Assembly: GCF_003286085.1 (NCBI RefSeq)
Contig: NW_020825355.1
Coordinates: 992,001-1,056,000 of the forward strand
Reading direction: 5' to 3'
DNA length: 64,000 bases
From: Drosophila persimilis
Taxonomy: Eukaryota > Arthropoda > Insecta > Diptera > Drosophilidae
Shown: positions 47,732-61,109 of the stretch, in pieces
Position numbering within the stretch: the stretch's first letter is position 1
Layout of the letters: each line of letters starts with the position of its first letter
Translations under genes and position numbers: made by a program
Notes under the pieces: generated by a model
Told to the model about the DNA's origin: nothing
Seen by the model: only the letters and a program-made list of their open reading frames with translations
The model's database searches: none

Positions 47732-50700
47732 ATGGAATATTACTTAGGTTAGTAGTAATATTATTTTCAAATGTCAAAAACAAACACATATGCCTGCCAT
47801 ATATACTATCACCCCCACCCTGCATCCACAACTGCTGCTGCACTTGTATGCGAAGCGAATAGAGAGTAAGTACAGTGGGTTGAAGAAGAACACGCATAAG
47901 TTGCTGCTCTCGCAACGCCTTAAGGTGAGGCAGAAGTTTTGCTTTTTGCGACGGTGGCAGGCACAGGCATAGCCACAGCCACAGGCACAGGCACCATTGG
48001 GAGGGGAAGCACAGCTCCGCTATCTTTGGTTATGCTGGCATCAAATTTATTTGTTTATAATATAAAATCTGGTTTGGGTGGGAGAGTTTTCTTAGCATTT
48101 TCGTCGCGTCACTCGCGTCGTCCGATTACGAAAGTTTCCCATTACGTCGTAACTACAAAGAATTGTCTTTTTTTATAGAACTTCTTTTCCACGCACACAA
48201 AAATGACTAAATTTGTTCAATTTCAGGAGGATATGTCTTAATGAATGGAGATGCAGTCAAGATCCAACCGCCGGTCTACGCCAATGTTCCTGTCGAAACG
48301 GCAATGTTAGCTACCAACTTGTTCGGCACCACAGCACAGATCGCAGCCCCAAACGCAGCAGCCCACATACCATTGATCACAGCCGCCCCAACAGCTGCTG
48401 CCCCCGCTCCAGTCGCAGCCGTGGCAGCGCCACAGACCGCTCCGCTTTCACATCAGCATCCACAGCAGGTTCAGGTTCAGGTGCAGCAACAGCAGCAGCA
48501 ACCGCATCCACACCAGCAGCAGATTATTGCTCATACACACGCCCACCAACAACACCAGCAGCAGCAGCAGCAACAGTCTCCTCAGACCATTCAGGCTCAT
48601 CCCGCACAGCATTTGCAATACGGACATCCGCCTCCGCCGCCACAGGCACAGGGCGTGGCTAACTCCGCAGTGATTGTAGGAGGAGGAGGAGGAAGCGCTG
48701 CCGGTGCCGGTGCCGCTGCTGAGAGCATCGATAATCCAGAATTCGCCATCATGAATGGGGCAATTGGCCAGACCCAAGATGGCACCGTCGTCTGCTACAC
48801 AACCGATGCTCTGGTACCTGGTGTTAATAATACGAATTTAGTTGCAATCGAGCCGCAACCCCAACACATTGTAGTGCCGGTTCAGGTTCCTGTTCCAGTT
48901 TCCGTTCAGCTACCGGTCACAGTGCCTGCCAATGGACCGCTGCCCACCCAGAACCCAGAGCTGCAGCAGCAGCAACAGCCACAGCAGGGTAGCAACCCCA
49001 ATGCCGCAGCCGGAGACGATCCGAATCTACCGATAGACAAGCTCAAGCAGATGTTGGCTACTCAGCTTGAGTACTACTTTTCCAGGTTCGCCCTTGCCTA
49101 TTTATTGTTACTCCAAAGATCCCTCTCTGACTTCTTCTTTTACCCTGTCGCTTTCACAGAGAGAATCTGGCCAACGATTCTTACCTGCTGTCGCAGATGG
49201 ACAGCGACCAATATGTGCCCATATGGACTGTGGCCAGATTTAATCTTGTTAGGAAACTAAGCAAGGACATCAAACTTATTACGGAGGTGCTGCGTGAGTC
49301 GCCCAACGTTCAGGTGGATGACGAGGGTCTGCGCGTGCGTCCCAATCGCAAGCGTTGCATCATCATATTGCGCGAGATATCCAACAACACTCCCCTCGAT
49401 GACGTCAAGGTCTGCCATTAGCTCAGCTCCTCCTCATTTTCTGTAATCAATGCTAATTTGATTTCCTTCTGGGTCTCCTTCTGCTGCAGGCTCTTTTCAG
49501 CAACGAGAACTGCCCGAGGCCGATCTCCTGCGAGTTTGCTGCCAACAATTCGTGGTACATCACATTCGAGTCGGACGAGGATGCGCAAAAGGCCTTTAAG
49601 TATCTGCGCGAGGAGATCAAGGAGTTTCAGGGCAAGCCCATTATGGCGCGCATTAAGCCCAAATCGTTTATCAATAGAATACAAGCTGTACCAAATATTA
49701 AGAACGGCTACCGTCTCACATCGCCACCGACTGCCGCAGTTTATGATCCTTCCGGTGCTGGGGCTGCCGCTGTCAGCTATACGACCGCCCCACAGCGATA
49801 CTTGTATACCACCAATGGGACAGTCCTTGGCCCCGCCTCAGTTCCCTACAATAATCAGGTAGTGATTGTAAGTGCTCAACATTATTCGATATGTATCTGA
49901 GACTGGTATCACCCTCATGTTCCTCCCTCTCTCTCTCTCTTTCTCTCCCGCTCTCTCTCTCTCATTGCAGCCGATTCAACAGAATCAATTCTATCCCGGC
50001 TTGATGGCTGGTCCATGGCCACCCGGCACTGTGACCGCTGCCGGCCACGGCCAGAACTTCTATGAGATTGGTGGCAACATCTATGCCACCAATCCGTTGG
50101 CTCCGCAGGCTGTAGCCAGCTTCGCAGCCGCACCTCCACCCACCGCACAAACGATTGTCACATCCAAACCGCAGGGTGGTGGCGGTGGCCGCTACAACAA
50201 CAATAATCACCGTGGCAATCCCAACAATATGGGCGGTGGTGGCAACTCGGGACCACGCGGTGAGCCCCGAAACAAACCCCCGCGCAACACACAGACTCCA
50301 TCCCATATCCAGAGCGGCAGCATTGTGCCCATCCAGCTAGCGGGAGGCATTCCCGGCGGCATGGTGAGCGTGGTGCCCGCCAATATTGTGGATCCCCTAC
50401 AACAGGCTTCGCTGCAGCAGGCCCAGCAACAGCCGGTTCACCAGCAGCTACAGCAGCAGCCGACAAGTTCCGCCCATGTCCAAGTCCAACAGCAGCAGCA
50501 GCAGCAGGCAACGGGGCAGGTGAACAACTCCAATCGCCACTATAATACAATAAAGAGTAATAATTGGAAGGGTAAGTTATTCGCAGCCCCTTAACATTGA
50601 GCCTCTTCTTATCCCTCCAATCTAATGGCAGGTGGAATGCAGAAGAACCTGGACAAAAGCTATGGCGGTGCGGTGGCCACTCACCACCACTACAGCACCC

Positions 50701-53485
50701 AGGCCCAGGGTCTGTCCACACATGGCCACCATCTCCAGGCCCAGCAGCAACAGCAGCAACAACAACAGGGACAGGGACAATCACAACAGCAGCACTATCA
50801 TTTGGCTTCCTCTAGCGGCGCGAGCACACCTCAGGTATCTTATGCCAGTGCTCAGGCTACGGCTACCTTGACGCTGGCCCCGCAGCCCAGCCAACACCAA
50901 CATCATCTGGTGGCCCATCATGCCGCCCAGCAACAGACGCAGCAGCAGCAGCAGCCGCCGCAGCATCAGCAGCAAGTTGAGCTGCAGGAGGCGGGAGAGA
51001 ACGTGGAGCATGGTTCGCATGGGATGCAACAGGTAAATCGCAGCAGCAACATGTCGGCCAGCTCCTCCTCGTCGATGGCCACATCAATCAGCAAGGAGCC
51101 GCTGCAATGGCAGACGCGTCCACGTCGTCGTCGTCGCGATGAGGAGGGCGGTACTATCAATTATTCTCCAAGCGGTCGAGTGGGGGTAAGTAATCGAAAT
51201 ATGTTATGTTATTTGGCAATTTCTAAGCCTAACGCTTCTTTGAAACGATCATAGCTCTTTGGCACCTCACCCTCCGCGCCGCATCAGCAGCAACAGCAGA
51301 TGATTTCATCGTCTTCGTCTTCCGCCAGCAATGTGCAGTCGGGCAACGGCGGTCCCTCCCATCGCGGCGGTGATCGGGAGAGCCATTACAATATTCACGA
51401 TGTACCACCACCACAGCCCCAGCACCGGGGCAACTACAAGGGCAACAACTATAATCCTAACTATCACGCCCAGCACTCGTCCATGTCGAACAGCTCCCAT
51501 CACCATCACCACAACGCCCTGTCCTCGCAGCACCACCTGCCAGCGGGACAGCAGCAGGGCTCGAGTCACCATTATCACCACCATCATCACCACAATTCCA
51601 TTGGCAGTAATGTGGGGAACAGCGGAGGAGTGGGCGTCAGCAGTGGAGCTGCAGCCGCAGTCGCTGGATCTGGGAACAACAGCGTGTCGGGTGGAAACGG
51701 CAATGCCACCAATGAGCGTGGCATGCATCACGTTTCCCTGGGCTATCAGGGACACCAGCATCAGCAACAACAACAACAGCAGCAGCAGCAGCAACAACAG
51801 CAGCAGCAACAGCAACAACAACAACAGCAGCCGGCAGCGCCAGTGCAACCGCCGCAGTTTGATCTAGAGGCAACCGCCTTCCCACCACTGCCAGCCTCGT
51901 CGGCATCGGTAAGCACGCCACACACTCCTCAGGCCAATAGTGCGTCCGTGCACAACTCCAACTCGTCCTCCTCTGCGCCTGCCCTAACACAGAAACAAAC
52001 TCTTCATCAGCAGCAGCAGCTGAGCGGCAGCGTGGAGAGCACCGAGGATCAGCGTTCAAGCAATCATCAGCAGGGCGAGAGTAGTCCTCATCTGGCCAAC
52101 AGTTCCGCTGTCTCTGCCGCTGCCAACAACTGGTCCGAGAACCGCCTCTCGGACGTTGTCCGCACTGGTGGGGGAGGGGCCGGTGCCGGTGGCGGTGGCG
52201 GTGGCGGAGGTAAGGGCAAGGCTCGCAAGGAGATTGTCCAAAGCAAGCACCATCCGAATCAGACCCAGCCGCAGCAGCAGCAACAACAACAACAACAACA
52301 ACAACAACAACCACAGCCGCAGCCACAGCCGCATTTGCCTCCCAACTTCCAACAGCATCAGCGAAATGTGCCGGTCAGTCCCACGCCAGCCGTGGAGTAC
52401 GCGCCCATCGAGGGCAACAATACTAAAAACGTTACTAAGCAGAGCTCTAGTAGTAGTTCGACCCATGTGATAAAGTGTCTAACACCAAATATCAATGCCA
52501 GCAGCAAGGACGAGGCAGCCGCCGCCGGAGTCGGGGTAGGAGCCGGACCTGGTGCTGCCCAGCAGCTGGATAAATCAAACAAGACTGAGGATGAAATGCA
52601 TCCAAAGCAGCCGCTGCTGCAGCAGAATCCGCAGCAACGTCTGGCCGAAGCCTACGTCCAGACTATGCAGCAGCAGCAGCAGCCGCCACCGCTGGCTGCC
52701 CACAACGATTATGCAAGGGGCGCGGAGGCAATCACTGCCGTGCCCGCGGGCGCTGGCGCCTGCAGTGTGGCGACAGTTGCGACCGGTTTGACCGCCAGCC
52801 TGGCCGAGTGCAGCCTCAGCCAGCACAAGAAACCGCCCTCCGTTGCCGCCCTGCACGCCAAGAAGGAGGCAAGCCTGACCAAGGATTCAGCCAGCAAGAA
52901 GAGCGTTGCCACCTCAACATCGAACGAGAACATTGCCGCCGCCACGGCAAGTAAGCTCAGTTACGCTCAGGTGGCCCAGCATCACAAGGCCTCCACTGAC
53001 AGCAAGGATGGAAGTGCCTCCACAGGCACCCTCTCGCCCACTGGCAGCCAGAAAATGGATCTAGTCTTCGGCGATCCCTCCACAATCGCTGCCGCAGTGG
53101 AGAAAAGTGTGATCGCCACCGAGAAGCGTGTAGCAGGAGGAGCCTCCCCGGTCGTCAATGCTGTGCCGTCTGGCAAAGGGGCCAGCGGCATACAGACATT
53201 GAATTCAGCTCAAGTCAGCAATGCAGTCGGTGCCAAGGAGAAAGGTATGAGTATGAGTAGGAGTAGGGCACTAATGTACGACTATTTAATGTGGTTTTTC
53301 CCACTGCAGATGCCCGCTCCCATGCCTCTCCCATGGGCGGTGGTGGTCGCCACCAGAGCAAGGAGAAACAACAACAACAACAACATCAGCAACATTACGG
53401 CTCTGGCACAGAGCACAATACCAATGCCAATGTAGGCTCGGGGACCGGCGGCAACCGCAAGTCCAGAGCCCACAACAACTCTTAG
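47732..53485 (+). CDS. larp4B: La-related protein 4B
   Basis: Coding exons 47732-47747, 48227-49085, 49160-49409, 49490-49867, 49971-50571, 50632-51185, 51255-53244 and 53310-53485 join in frame to 1607 residues. The La motif lies at about 265-355 ([35 protein letters not shown]) and an RRM-like domain at about 358-440 ([21 protein letters not shown]). This La module is diagnostic of LARP4/4B, cytoplasmic poly(A)- and AU-rich-mRNA-binding proteins that contact PABP and RACK1 and affect mRNA stability and translation. The rest is low complexity: Gln, His, Gly and Ala runs, with the longest Gln run at 51764-51827. A conserved-looking [12 protein letters not shown] motif follows that run. The 16-base first exon adds MEYYLGGYVL; translation could also start at the internal ATG at 48241. 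Confidence 0.93.
47748..48226 (+). other. larp4B: First coding intron of larp4B
   Basis: A 479-base intron between donor TTAG|GTTAGT and acceptor AATTTCAG. It holds GGCACA-type repeats at 47958-47994 and no gene. Confidence 0.65.
51764..51827 (+). repeat. larp4B: Mixed CAA/CAG repeat encoding a long Gln run in larp4B
   Basis: About twenty consecutive Gln codons, mixing CAA and CAG, lie within exon 7. The codon mix limits slippage compared with pure CAG. Shorter runs are found near 48484-48504, 48555-48576, 50745-50768 and 52273-52310. Confidence 0.9.
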
Positions 53486-56400
53486 GGGAAGGGAAAGTCG
53501 TTGCCAAAAGCGAGGCAACTGTGAGCGACCTTTGCAGGATGCCTCTGATAATGCATCTGCCTGTATATATATGAAATTCCATTTGTAAATACCAGAACAA
53601 TTTTTGTTACATCTATAAGTGCTATAGATATTTACCAGTTAACTAAGGAGGCATACAAAAGGTGAGTGCTCATCCATTTCAGTAGCATTTTTGTCACCTA
53701 ATCCCTCATTTTGTAACCATAGCTTTTGCCGCTGCTCAACAGAGAAGAGGAAGAGGAGGAGACGAGGTGGTGGAGTAGCAGGCGGAGCTTGGACCAGTTA
53801 TCATATTAGTAGGCAAAGGAATAAAGGAATAATGAATGGTGCATACCCCTTTCTCCAGCTATTTACCTGCATATATTTATATACGCATATATATATGTAT
53901 ATGTATAATCAGTTATCGTTTACTGTTGATCTACGTCTTTACCTAAGATTGAGGGGTACACCGTGGACTAGAGCAGAGATGATATTTGCAGAATAACGAA
54001 CCGAGAGTAGATGAATAGAGAATGGAGAGAGGATAGTGGATAGTGGATAGAGAGGATAAGTGTAGAGGAAGATTTGAATATGCCTAAGCTATGATTACGA
54101 TTACCATTAATGATTACCGAGTGAATAAGTCTAAGTTTTGATTTTAGTTAGCCAACTTGTATCGAACGATAAAACAGAGCAAAAGAAAGATACACATTGT
54201 AAACGATTTTACTGATAAATTACTGATGGAACTCATGCATCATGAATCATACGTTACGTTGGTTTCGTTATTATCTACGTTTAGTAATTCATCAATTTCA
54301 TTTAGCTTACACTCACAAACGACACACACCACACCACACACCACACGACAGCACACACACACGATACACTCACAACATCTAACTTAATGTTTATAGCCAA
54401 AACAGAAGTACACAGATACGAGTATATGGCGTATATGTTATCTATATACATAGCTATGTCTCCGCTAGTCCCACAAGTTAGGGTTACTTCTATTAATTAG
54501 ATACATACGAGTATACATACATATATATATATATTGATATATTGTTTTGAACCATTGTAACATTTTATCAGTTGGTCTTGTTTGAGCGAATGGATTATAT
54601 TTTTTTGTACACAAATATTTTTTTTTGAAGTGGATTCTCGTACTTAGTTCACGGCATAACAACATACACGCAGACCAACTGCCCTTACCCATGGCCACAA
54701 CCACAACCCCACCCACCCTTACACCTGAGTATATCCTTCATTTTGATACTTACGTATATCGTATAATGAGAATAACTTATATTTTAAAATTGCATTTGTT
54801 TCCACACAATGAATGGCAATTTTCTCAGTTTGATGGTTTCACGTCTATTTCAAGAAGCAAAAGAAAAGAACACGATGAACGAAGAACGAAGATCGAGAAT
54901 GATTAACAAGTTAGTGCATTGCTAAAGCAAATAAACTCTATCCTTATAAAGCGTAGGTGGACACAGCTACAGCTCAGCTCAGCTCATAAGACAGACACTA
55001 TCCAATGTTATATTTACAATTCTGTATATAAGCATACAAAGAATGTATTCTACACTCACCAAACACACACTCTATATACAACAAAAAGGTGCCATAACAC
55101 TAAAACGAAAACACACTCACACACGAAATTCTGCGAGGTTTAGGACAACACAAATAGGCATTTAAAAACGGATTATATTCTTATGTTAAACTGTCTCTCA
55201 ATTTATAATGCTACCACCCCTCTAAATAATGATGCTCAGTATCGATTTTGGTTTCCTTTTTTACGCACAAACACAAATGATTTACGATTTACGATTAACG
55301 ATTTACGAAGAGTCGTCCTGATTTATTCGAGAAGCATGTTATTTGATCCCTTAATGCATAACATCATCCATTGGCAACAGGAGATGAGGAGGAGGATGAT
55401 GAGGAGGAATAATCAGTAGTCTTAAGAGCGTACACGCGATATCTAAATGTGTGAAAATAAATAGAGAGAGATATACATAAATATATATATATATATAACT
55501 ACTCTAGGCCTAAGAATTAAGTTTAGAAATGCGTATGGATATTCACACTTAACTGCAAGAATATTCAAAAATTTTTTCTATATATATATATATATTTTTT
55601 TTTTTTAACTTTTATTTGAGAACAAAATTGCGCCCCGCCTTTCACAAACACACACCCCAAAAACTAACGATAGATTTCAATTTATTTTCCATGAAACACA
55701 CGGCATACAATACGTTTTGTTCTCTTTAAGTTAACGCTGATGAACACACTGTGAATGAAATGAACCGAACAATGTTTTCCCGAAAAACGAAACTCATCCA
55801 AAATCAAAAAAAACGAAAGAGAAATTAAGAGAAGAGAAGGAGTAGAAGAATCAACTCTTTAACTGAAGACTTTCTACCGAAATGTAATTGAAAATTTAAC
55901 AAAAATACGAGAAAGAAAACTACAACTGAAAACCAATATATATATACACACATATATGTAAACATATACTTTGTTTCTATGAAAACAATCGAATAAGCTA
56001 AGTGCCTATACTAACTATTATATTGTGGCGTGACACGCAAGTACAGTCAGACCACTGAGCCAAGAACCAAACGTGTCCTCCCTCCCTCAATCGCACACTC
56101 CACTCGCGCAGTCATCATGCTCACTCACTCAATCACTCAACTGCCTCTAGGAGCTAACTTAACCTTACAATGAAATGAAAACAAAGCAACAAACACTCAT
56201 TGAATCGAACCAATCGAATGATTCATTCATTCGCCCACTGATCTTCGGCCAGTCGGGGGGTTTTCCTGCCACTGGCTCAGGGGTCGCTACGATAGACAGG
56301 GAGACACAGACACCCCCACACATAGTATACCTTGCTCAGTGGTTTGTCGTGTACTCGGAACACTACAAATTTAACTTTAAATAATTCATAGTTTATAGTT

Positions 56401-58960
56401 TGTATCTTCTCCATTTGATGAAAGACCCGACACTCTCCCTAACTATCATTCAACCGCCGCCACACCCCACCCCACCCCACCCACCCCACTCAGCACACAC
56501 ATATTAGTTTCGAACGTTCTCAAATGATTTTGTTGTGCTCATCACTCACTGTCGGCTGCCACAATAGCAAACACAGAACATACAGTGGGACCTCAGTAGG
56601 GCGGACACCGACTTGACTTGGACTGCGGACTGCTTTAGGGCAAATGTTAGAGCGAGGGTTTGGTTGAGCGAGCGTGCGGCTGTGCGGCTGCTGTTGGTTG
56701 GGGAGCTGGATGCGAGGCAACCCCGTTCTTCCGGCAATGAGATGTGATATTATGCAACTGACGGATCGTCAATTGTGTGCGACAAAAAAACAAAATGAAA
56801 TATACGGAAAACGGCTGCCCAATTGGGCTTTCCTCCAGCAGCAGACACGTCCAGACATGTTCACACTTAGACACACCACACACACAAAGAGAGAGACACG
56901 CAGAGAAAGAGAACAGTAGCGAGAAGTAGAGGAGAAGCGAAGCGAAGCGAAGAGAGAGAACAGAAGAGAGTAGTAGGGTATAGAGAAAGTAAAGAAACAT
57001 TGTTGATGTTGAATAATTTTAAGGCAATACAATAAATTAAATTAAATTGTTACATTGTAAACCTGAGTTCTTAAGTTATTTATTTTTGTATGATTAAGCA
57101 GCGCATATGACACCTTGTTATATTTACAAAATAATACTATTAGAAATTCAGCAGACATGCCACGCCAATAGCTAGCATCCCATCCCCTATACTCAGACCC
57201 AAAAACACACACGAAAAAGTTTGGAGGCATCATTAATATTCTATTATTTCAAATGGAATAACCCTCGCCAATCAACTGTACATACTATATACCAGAGGGT
57301 TCTATTCTATCCTCTTCTCTTGTTTTCACCGCCTTACCATTGACCATTCTTTATGGCACTGCCAGCAGCTAGGTTTCTGTTCCCTTTTCCTCTTCTAATT
57401 TCTGGGTCTCCCCAACGCCGCTTGTGAAGAGCGTGGGGGCCCCACCCCACCAGCCATGCTCCGGTTATCGCAAATCTCAAAACGTGGCGAATTGACTTAA
57501 ATCGCAAACGTGCGTGCTCCGTCTTTCGCAAATCGTAGGATTCTTACATTTTTATGAGAGCAAAAAAAATATTAACATATTTGCTGATGTTTTAAGTTTA
57601 TATTTATACAATTGGACATTTTTTTCCAAATATTATCTTAATATATTCAATTTATTTTTTTTCTAATGACACCCCAAATTTTACTTCACCCAAATAAACC
57701 AAAACAACAACAAATGGTGAATTCCCTCCCGATTTGCACAACGAGGGCAAAATATTTTAATTTCAAAAAGAAAAAACATCTTTTTTTTATCAATTGGAAA
57801 TGAAACACTATCGTTAGCAAAAAGTTTCGAAAACCGGAGCATATAGATTTCAATTCGTACGAATTTTGGCCGAAATCGTAATCGCAAACATTTGCGAAAA
57901 TCGGAGCATAGCTGTACTTTCTTTGAATGGCTAGAGACCAGGCGGTGTGTCCTTTTTTTTTCAATGGGTTAGTTCTTTGCTTTTATGTACTACCAATAAG
58001 CTGCAGAGAAAGAAAGTTAAACAGAAGAATGCTTACGCACATTGTTATCACTAGAAAAGCTACAACAACAAGAACAACAAAATCAACAACAACCTGTCTG
58101 TTAAACAAAAGAAAACAAAAATGCAAATATGTAATATGAGTAATACATATATATAAAGATATATATATATACTTACGAAAAGAATATGCGTAATCAACTG
58201 TAATTGTACCGAAATTGATAACTGTAAAGCGAAAAGAAAACAAAATGGTTTATAAAATTGCATATGATTAAAACTATAAACTAACTATAAAATCATACAA
58301 TATCCCCCCCCTTTATGCAGCAGCGAAAGCCACACAACCAATCAACAGAGTTAATGCATAATTGAGTGTGTAATATGGCATACATATGAATAAAATAAAA
58401 TAAAATATTATAATAAAACAAAGCAACAAAAAAAAAAAACGAAAAAAAATACAAACACTGAGAAACAACCAAAACACGAAAAGGCGTAATTCATTTCCCC
58501 CTATATATACATACAATATATAGATATATGGTTAAGAGTGAACAATTTGTACGTAAAAGCCACACACACACACGATGATAATGGTGATGTTGAAGAAGAA
58601 ACCAAACCTGTACTCGTAATGAAAATATAGCAAAGAGTTTAAATAAAATTTAAACTAACATAAATACAGAGAGGGAAAACATTTCATGACCACAAAACAC
58701 ACAGAACACAACAAAACACTACACATACCATACACACAACACACGATTATTTTATTTTATTGTATGTATCATATGAACGAAAAGAAAATCAAATAATAAA
58801 AGAAAAGAACAAGGAGAGAACAACAAGCGGGCGTAATGTAGATTAAATGTAGATAGCAGAAAGAAAAAACAACACAAGAAACATGTCAAACAATAAAGCG
58901 AGCGATAACCAGCAAGAAAAGCTGTACAAAACAGTCCAAGTTATTGCTTAACGGGGGAAC
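53486..58960 (+). other. larp4B: Probable very long 3' untranslated region of larp4B
   Basis: About 5.4 kb of AT-rich DNA without coding potential follows the stop. It contains many AU-rich and CA-rich stretches and TA dinucleotide arrays near 55480-55497 and 55581-55596. Several AATAAA words occur, the last near 58906. A possible small 3' intron (GTGAGT at 53662 to ACCATAG at 53722) is visible. How far the transcript really extends is inferred from composition only. Confidence 0.4.
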
Positions 58961-59340
58961 ACGGATCTTTGGCCGCAAACGAGTCCATCTTGAAGGGATT
59001 TACATTTACCTTTCGCGGCAGGCTAGCCAGAGTATCGGAAAGCCCTCATCGTAATCAATGATGCCTGAAGCAGGATTAGATCTTCGAAACACTTCAAGTT
59101 ATTGCTTCAACCCAGTTGAAGCCCGTTCCACAGAACTGGGGTGCACGGATGTGGACTAACTGAGCGCATCTGGAGCTGAGCGAACCAGAGACCCGCCAAT
59201 CAAATACTCGATTCATTTAATCGAAATCTGTGCCGTTTGGGGTAAAGTCAAGTGTACTGCAGGATCTTGACAAAGGATTTCGATGAAGGTACAGTTTCCG
59301 ACGATAATCTGAAATTAAATATATAACACTTTCAATACTT
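58961..59340. other. Compositionally distinct block between larp4B and the PP2C gene
   Basis: This 380-base block has near-balanced base composition inside very AT-rich flanks. It includes two AAGTTATTGCTT words (58938 and 59096) about 158 bases apart. It has no open frame of note. It may be a fragment of a mobile element or a conserved noncoding block. Confidence 0.3.
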
Positions 59341-59363
59341 TTGGGCACTACAAAACATTTTGC

Positions 59364-59369
59364 TTTATT
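59364..59369 (-). terminator. CG17746: PP2C gene poly(A) signal
   Basis: TTTATT on the plus strand reads AATAAA on the minus strand, about 450 bases past the stop codon of the PP2C gene. Confidence 0.5.
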
Positions 59370-59817
59370 TTCAATTTCAAAAACTCATTGTCTTCCTATT
59401 CCTTCTCCTTTGGGTAAAAAAACTTTCTCCTTATAAAGATCAATCCCGAAACTCTGACAAGTATAGTTTTAGGTACATAAATACTAAACGAGTAATACAA
59501 TTTTTTTTCCATTCTGTTTGGGCATCACAAAACATAGTAATTCAAATGTATATATAGTCGTACATATCATATACATGTTACACACATCGATAAGGAGGGA
59601 CGCGGGGATAAACTAAAAAAACAAAAATTATTCGTGGGAGTTAAACATTTTGGTAAGGATTGTTTGCGTTTGTGGCGTGTGTTTGTTGGTTTGTTTGTTT
59701 GTTTGTGGTGTGTGTGTGTGTCTCTGAGTCTATAAAAACTTAACCAAGAACACTTGTAAGTATAAAGAGTTGACCTAAGCGGCATTTCGAGGATACCCTA
59801 ATTAATTATAAGGCGCA

Positions 59818-61109
59818 CTAGTAGATATAGTTTAACTGCATCTCGGATGCTGCCAGCAGCGGATCTTGTGCCTCTTTCTCCAGCTTCTTCTGCTCCTCGG
59901 AATTGTTGGTCGCCTCACTGGGCGTGATCAGGCTGGAATTGGGACTGGTTGTGGGGCTCGAGGTCTGTGTCTCGGCCATGTTATCGTTGGACTGTGTGGT
60001 CTTTGTTGCCGTGCCGGCTTCTTGTTCGAAGGCCGTTTTATTGCTATTTCGACAGCGGGCTATTAAATCGCTGTAGGGTTTATCGTGCAGCAGGCAGACT
60101 AGGACGACGGTCATGTTGTCCCCACCGAGTCCGCCCATTTGGCAGTCGGGGGCCAGGCAATGGTTCATAAGTTCCTCGCATATCTCCTCCGGGTACATGC
60201 CCATGCCGATGCGTGTGCGGCAGAACTCAAGCACTTCCGCATTGCTCATCACATCCCAAATGCCATCGCAGGCCAGTACGATAAATTCCCAATCTTCCAT
60301 GATTTTCCGTGTCTCCACGTCCGGGTAGGCTGTAGCGCAGCAAGAACAACGAAAACGCAAGGTGATAATGGATTATGAGAACAATGAGAACAGCGATTTA
60401 AATATGCATTTCTCACCTGTGACGATCTGATCTTCCGGCTTTTTGTTCGCACGCTTGAAGACAAAGTCGCCGAGTGCCCGGGAAAGTGCAAGATTGCCAT
60501 TAACACGGTTGAACTCGACCCAACCGCCGCCCTCGATGATGCGCTTCGACTCCCCCTCGTTGTTGGGCTTGTGGTCCATGGAGAGTATCTCCAGCTGGCC
60601 GTTCACGCAGGCGATCGCCCGCGAATCCCCGGCATTGGCGCAATACAATTTGCTGTCCTTCACAAGAACGACCACAGCCGTGGAGCCGGCCATCTGATCG
60701 CCCCATGACTCATTGTGCAGCATTTCGTAGTCAATGTCCAGAAAGCCCTAGAATTGCAACATCGTCATCATTTCATTAGTATTGTCACCTCTGAGTGGCA
60801 GTGAGTAATCCCAGCGACGCTCACCTGCTGTAGCGCCCGCTCGATGTCGTTGTCATTGTACTCGGGTCGCTTCAACACGAACTTGTGCAGATGCTTGCCC
60901 GCATATTGGGCAACCGTGGCACCGCCGTGGCCATCGTATACGGCAAAGAAGGCCGCGCCCGGATCATCCGGCAGCGAGAGAATGTGTGTGTGCGAGTCCT
61001 CCATGTTGATGCGCCATCCCTGCATGCAGCTTGAGCCGACACGGAACACAGAGTTCTGGCAGTACGACGACTCCTTGGCAGTTACCGGCTCGGACAGTGT
61101 TTGGCCCAT
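59818..61109 (-). CDS. CG17746: PP2C-family Ser/Thr phosphatase (PPM)
   Basis: Exons in order of transcription are 61109-60825, 60747-60417 and 60329-59818, giving 375 residues. It starts MGQTLSEPVT, a Gly2 N-myristoylation-type start. PPM motifs in order: RINMEDSH near 33, FFAVYDGHGG near 55 (metal-binding Asp/Gly), AGSTAVVVL, CANAGDSRA, SMDHKP, NLALSRALGDF, VLACDGIWDVMS and GGDNMTVVLV. All the metal-coordinating Asp positions I can identify are kept. PPM enzymes are Mn2+/Mg2+-dependent monomeric phosphatases. The last ~80 residues are Ser/Thr/Asn-rich and probably disordered. It looks like the orthologue of Drosophila CG17746, recalled from memory. A noncoding first exon ends at 61794. Confidence 0.95.

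Noticed and set aside
51637..52326. Long Val/Ala-rich open frame on the minus strand
   Set aside because: Antisense of the larp4B CAG/CAA repeats; no domain and no start context.
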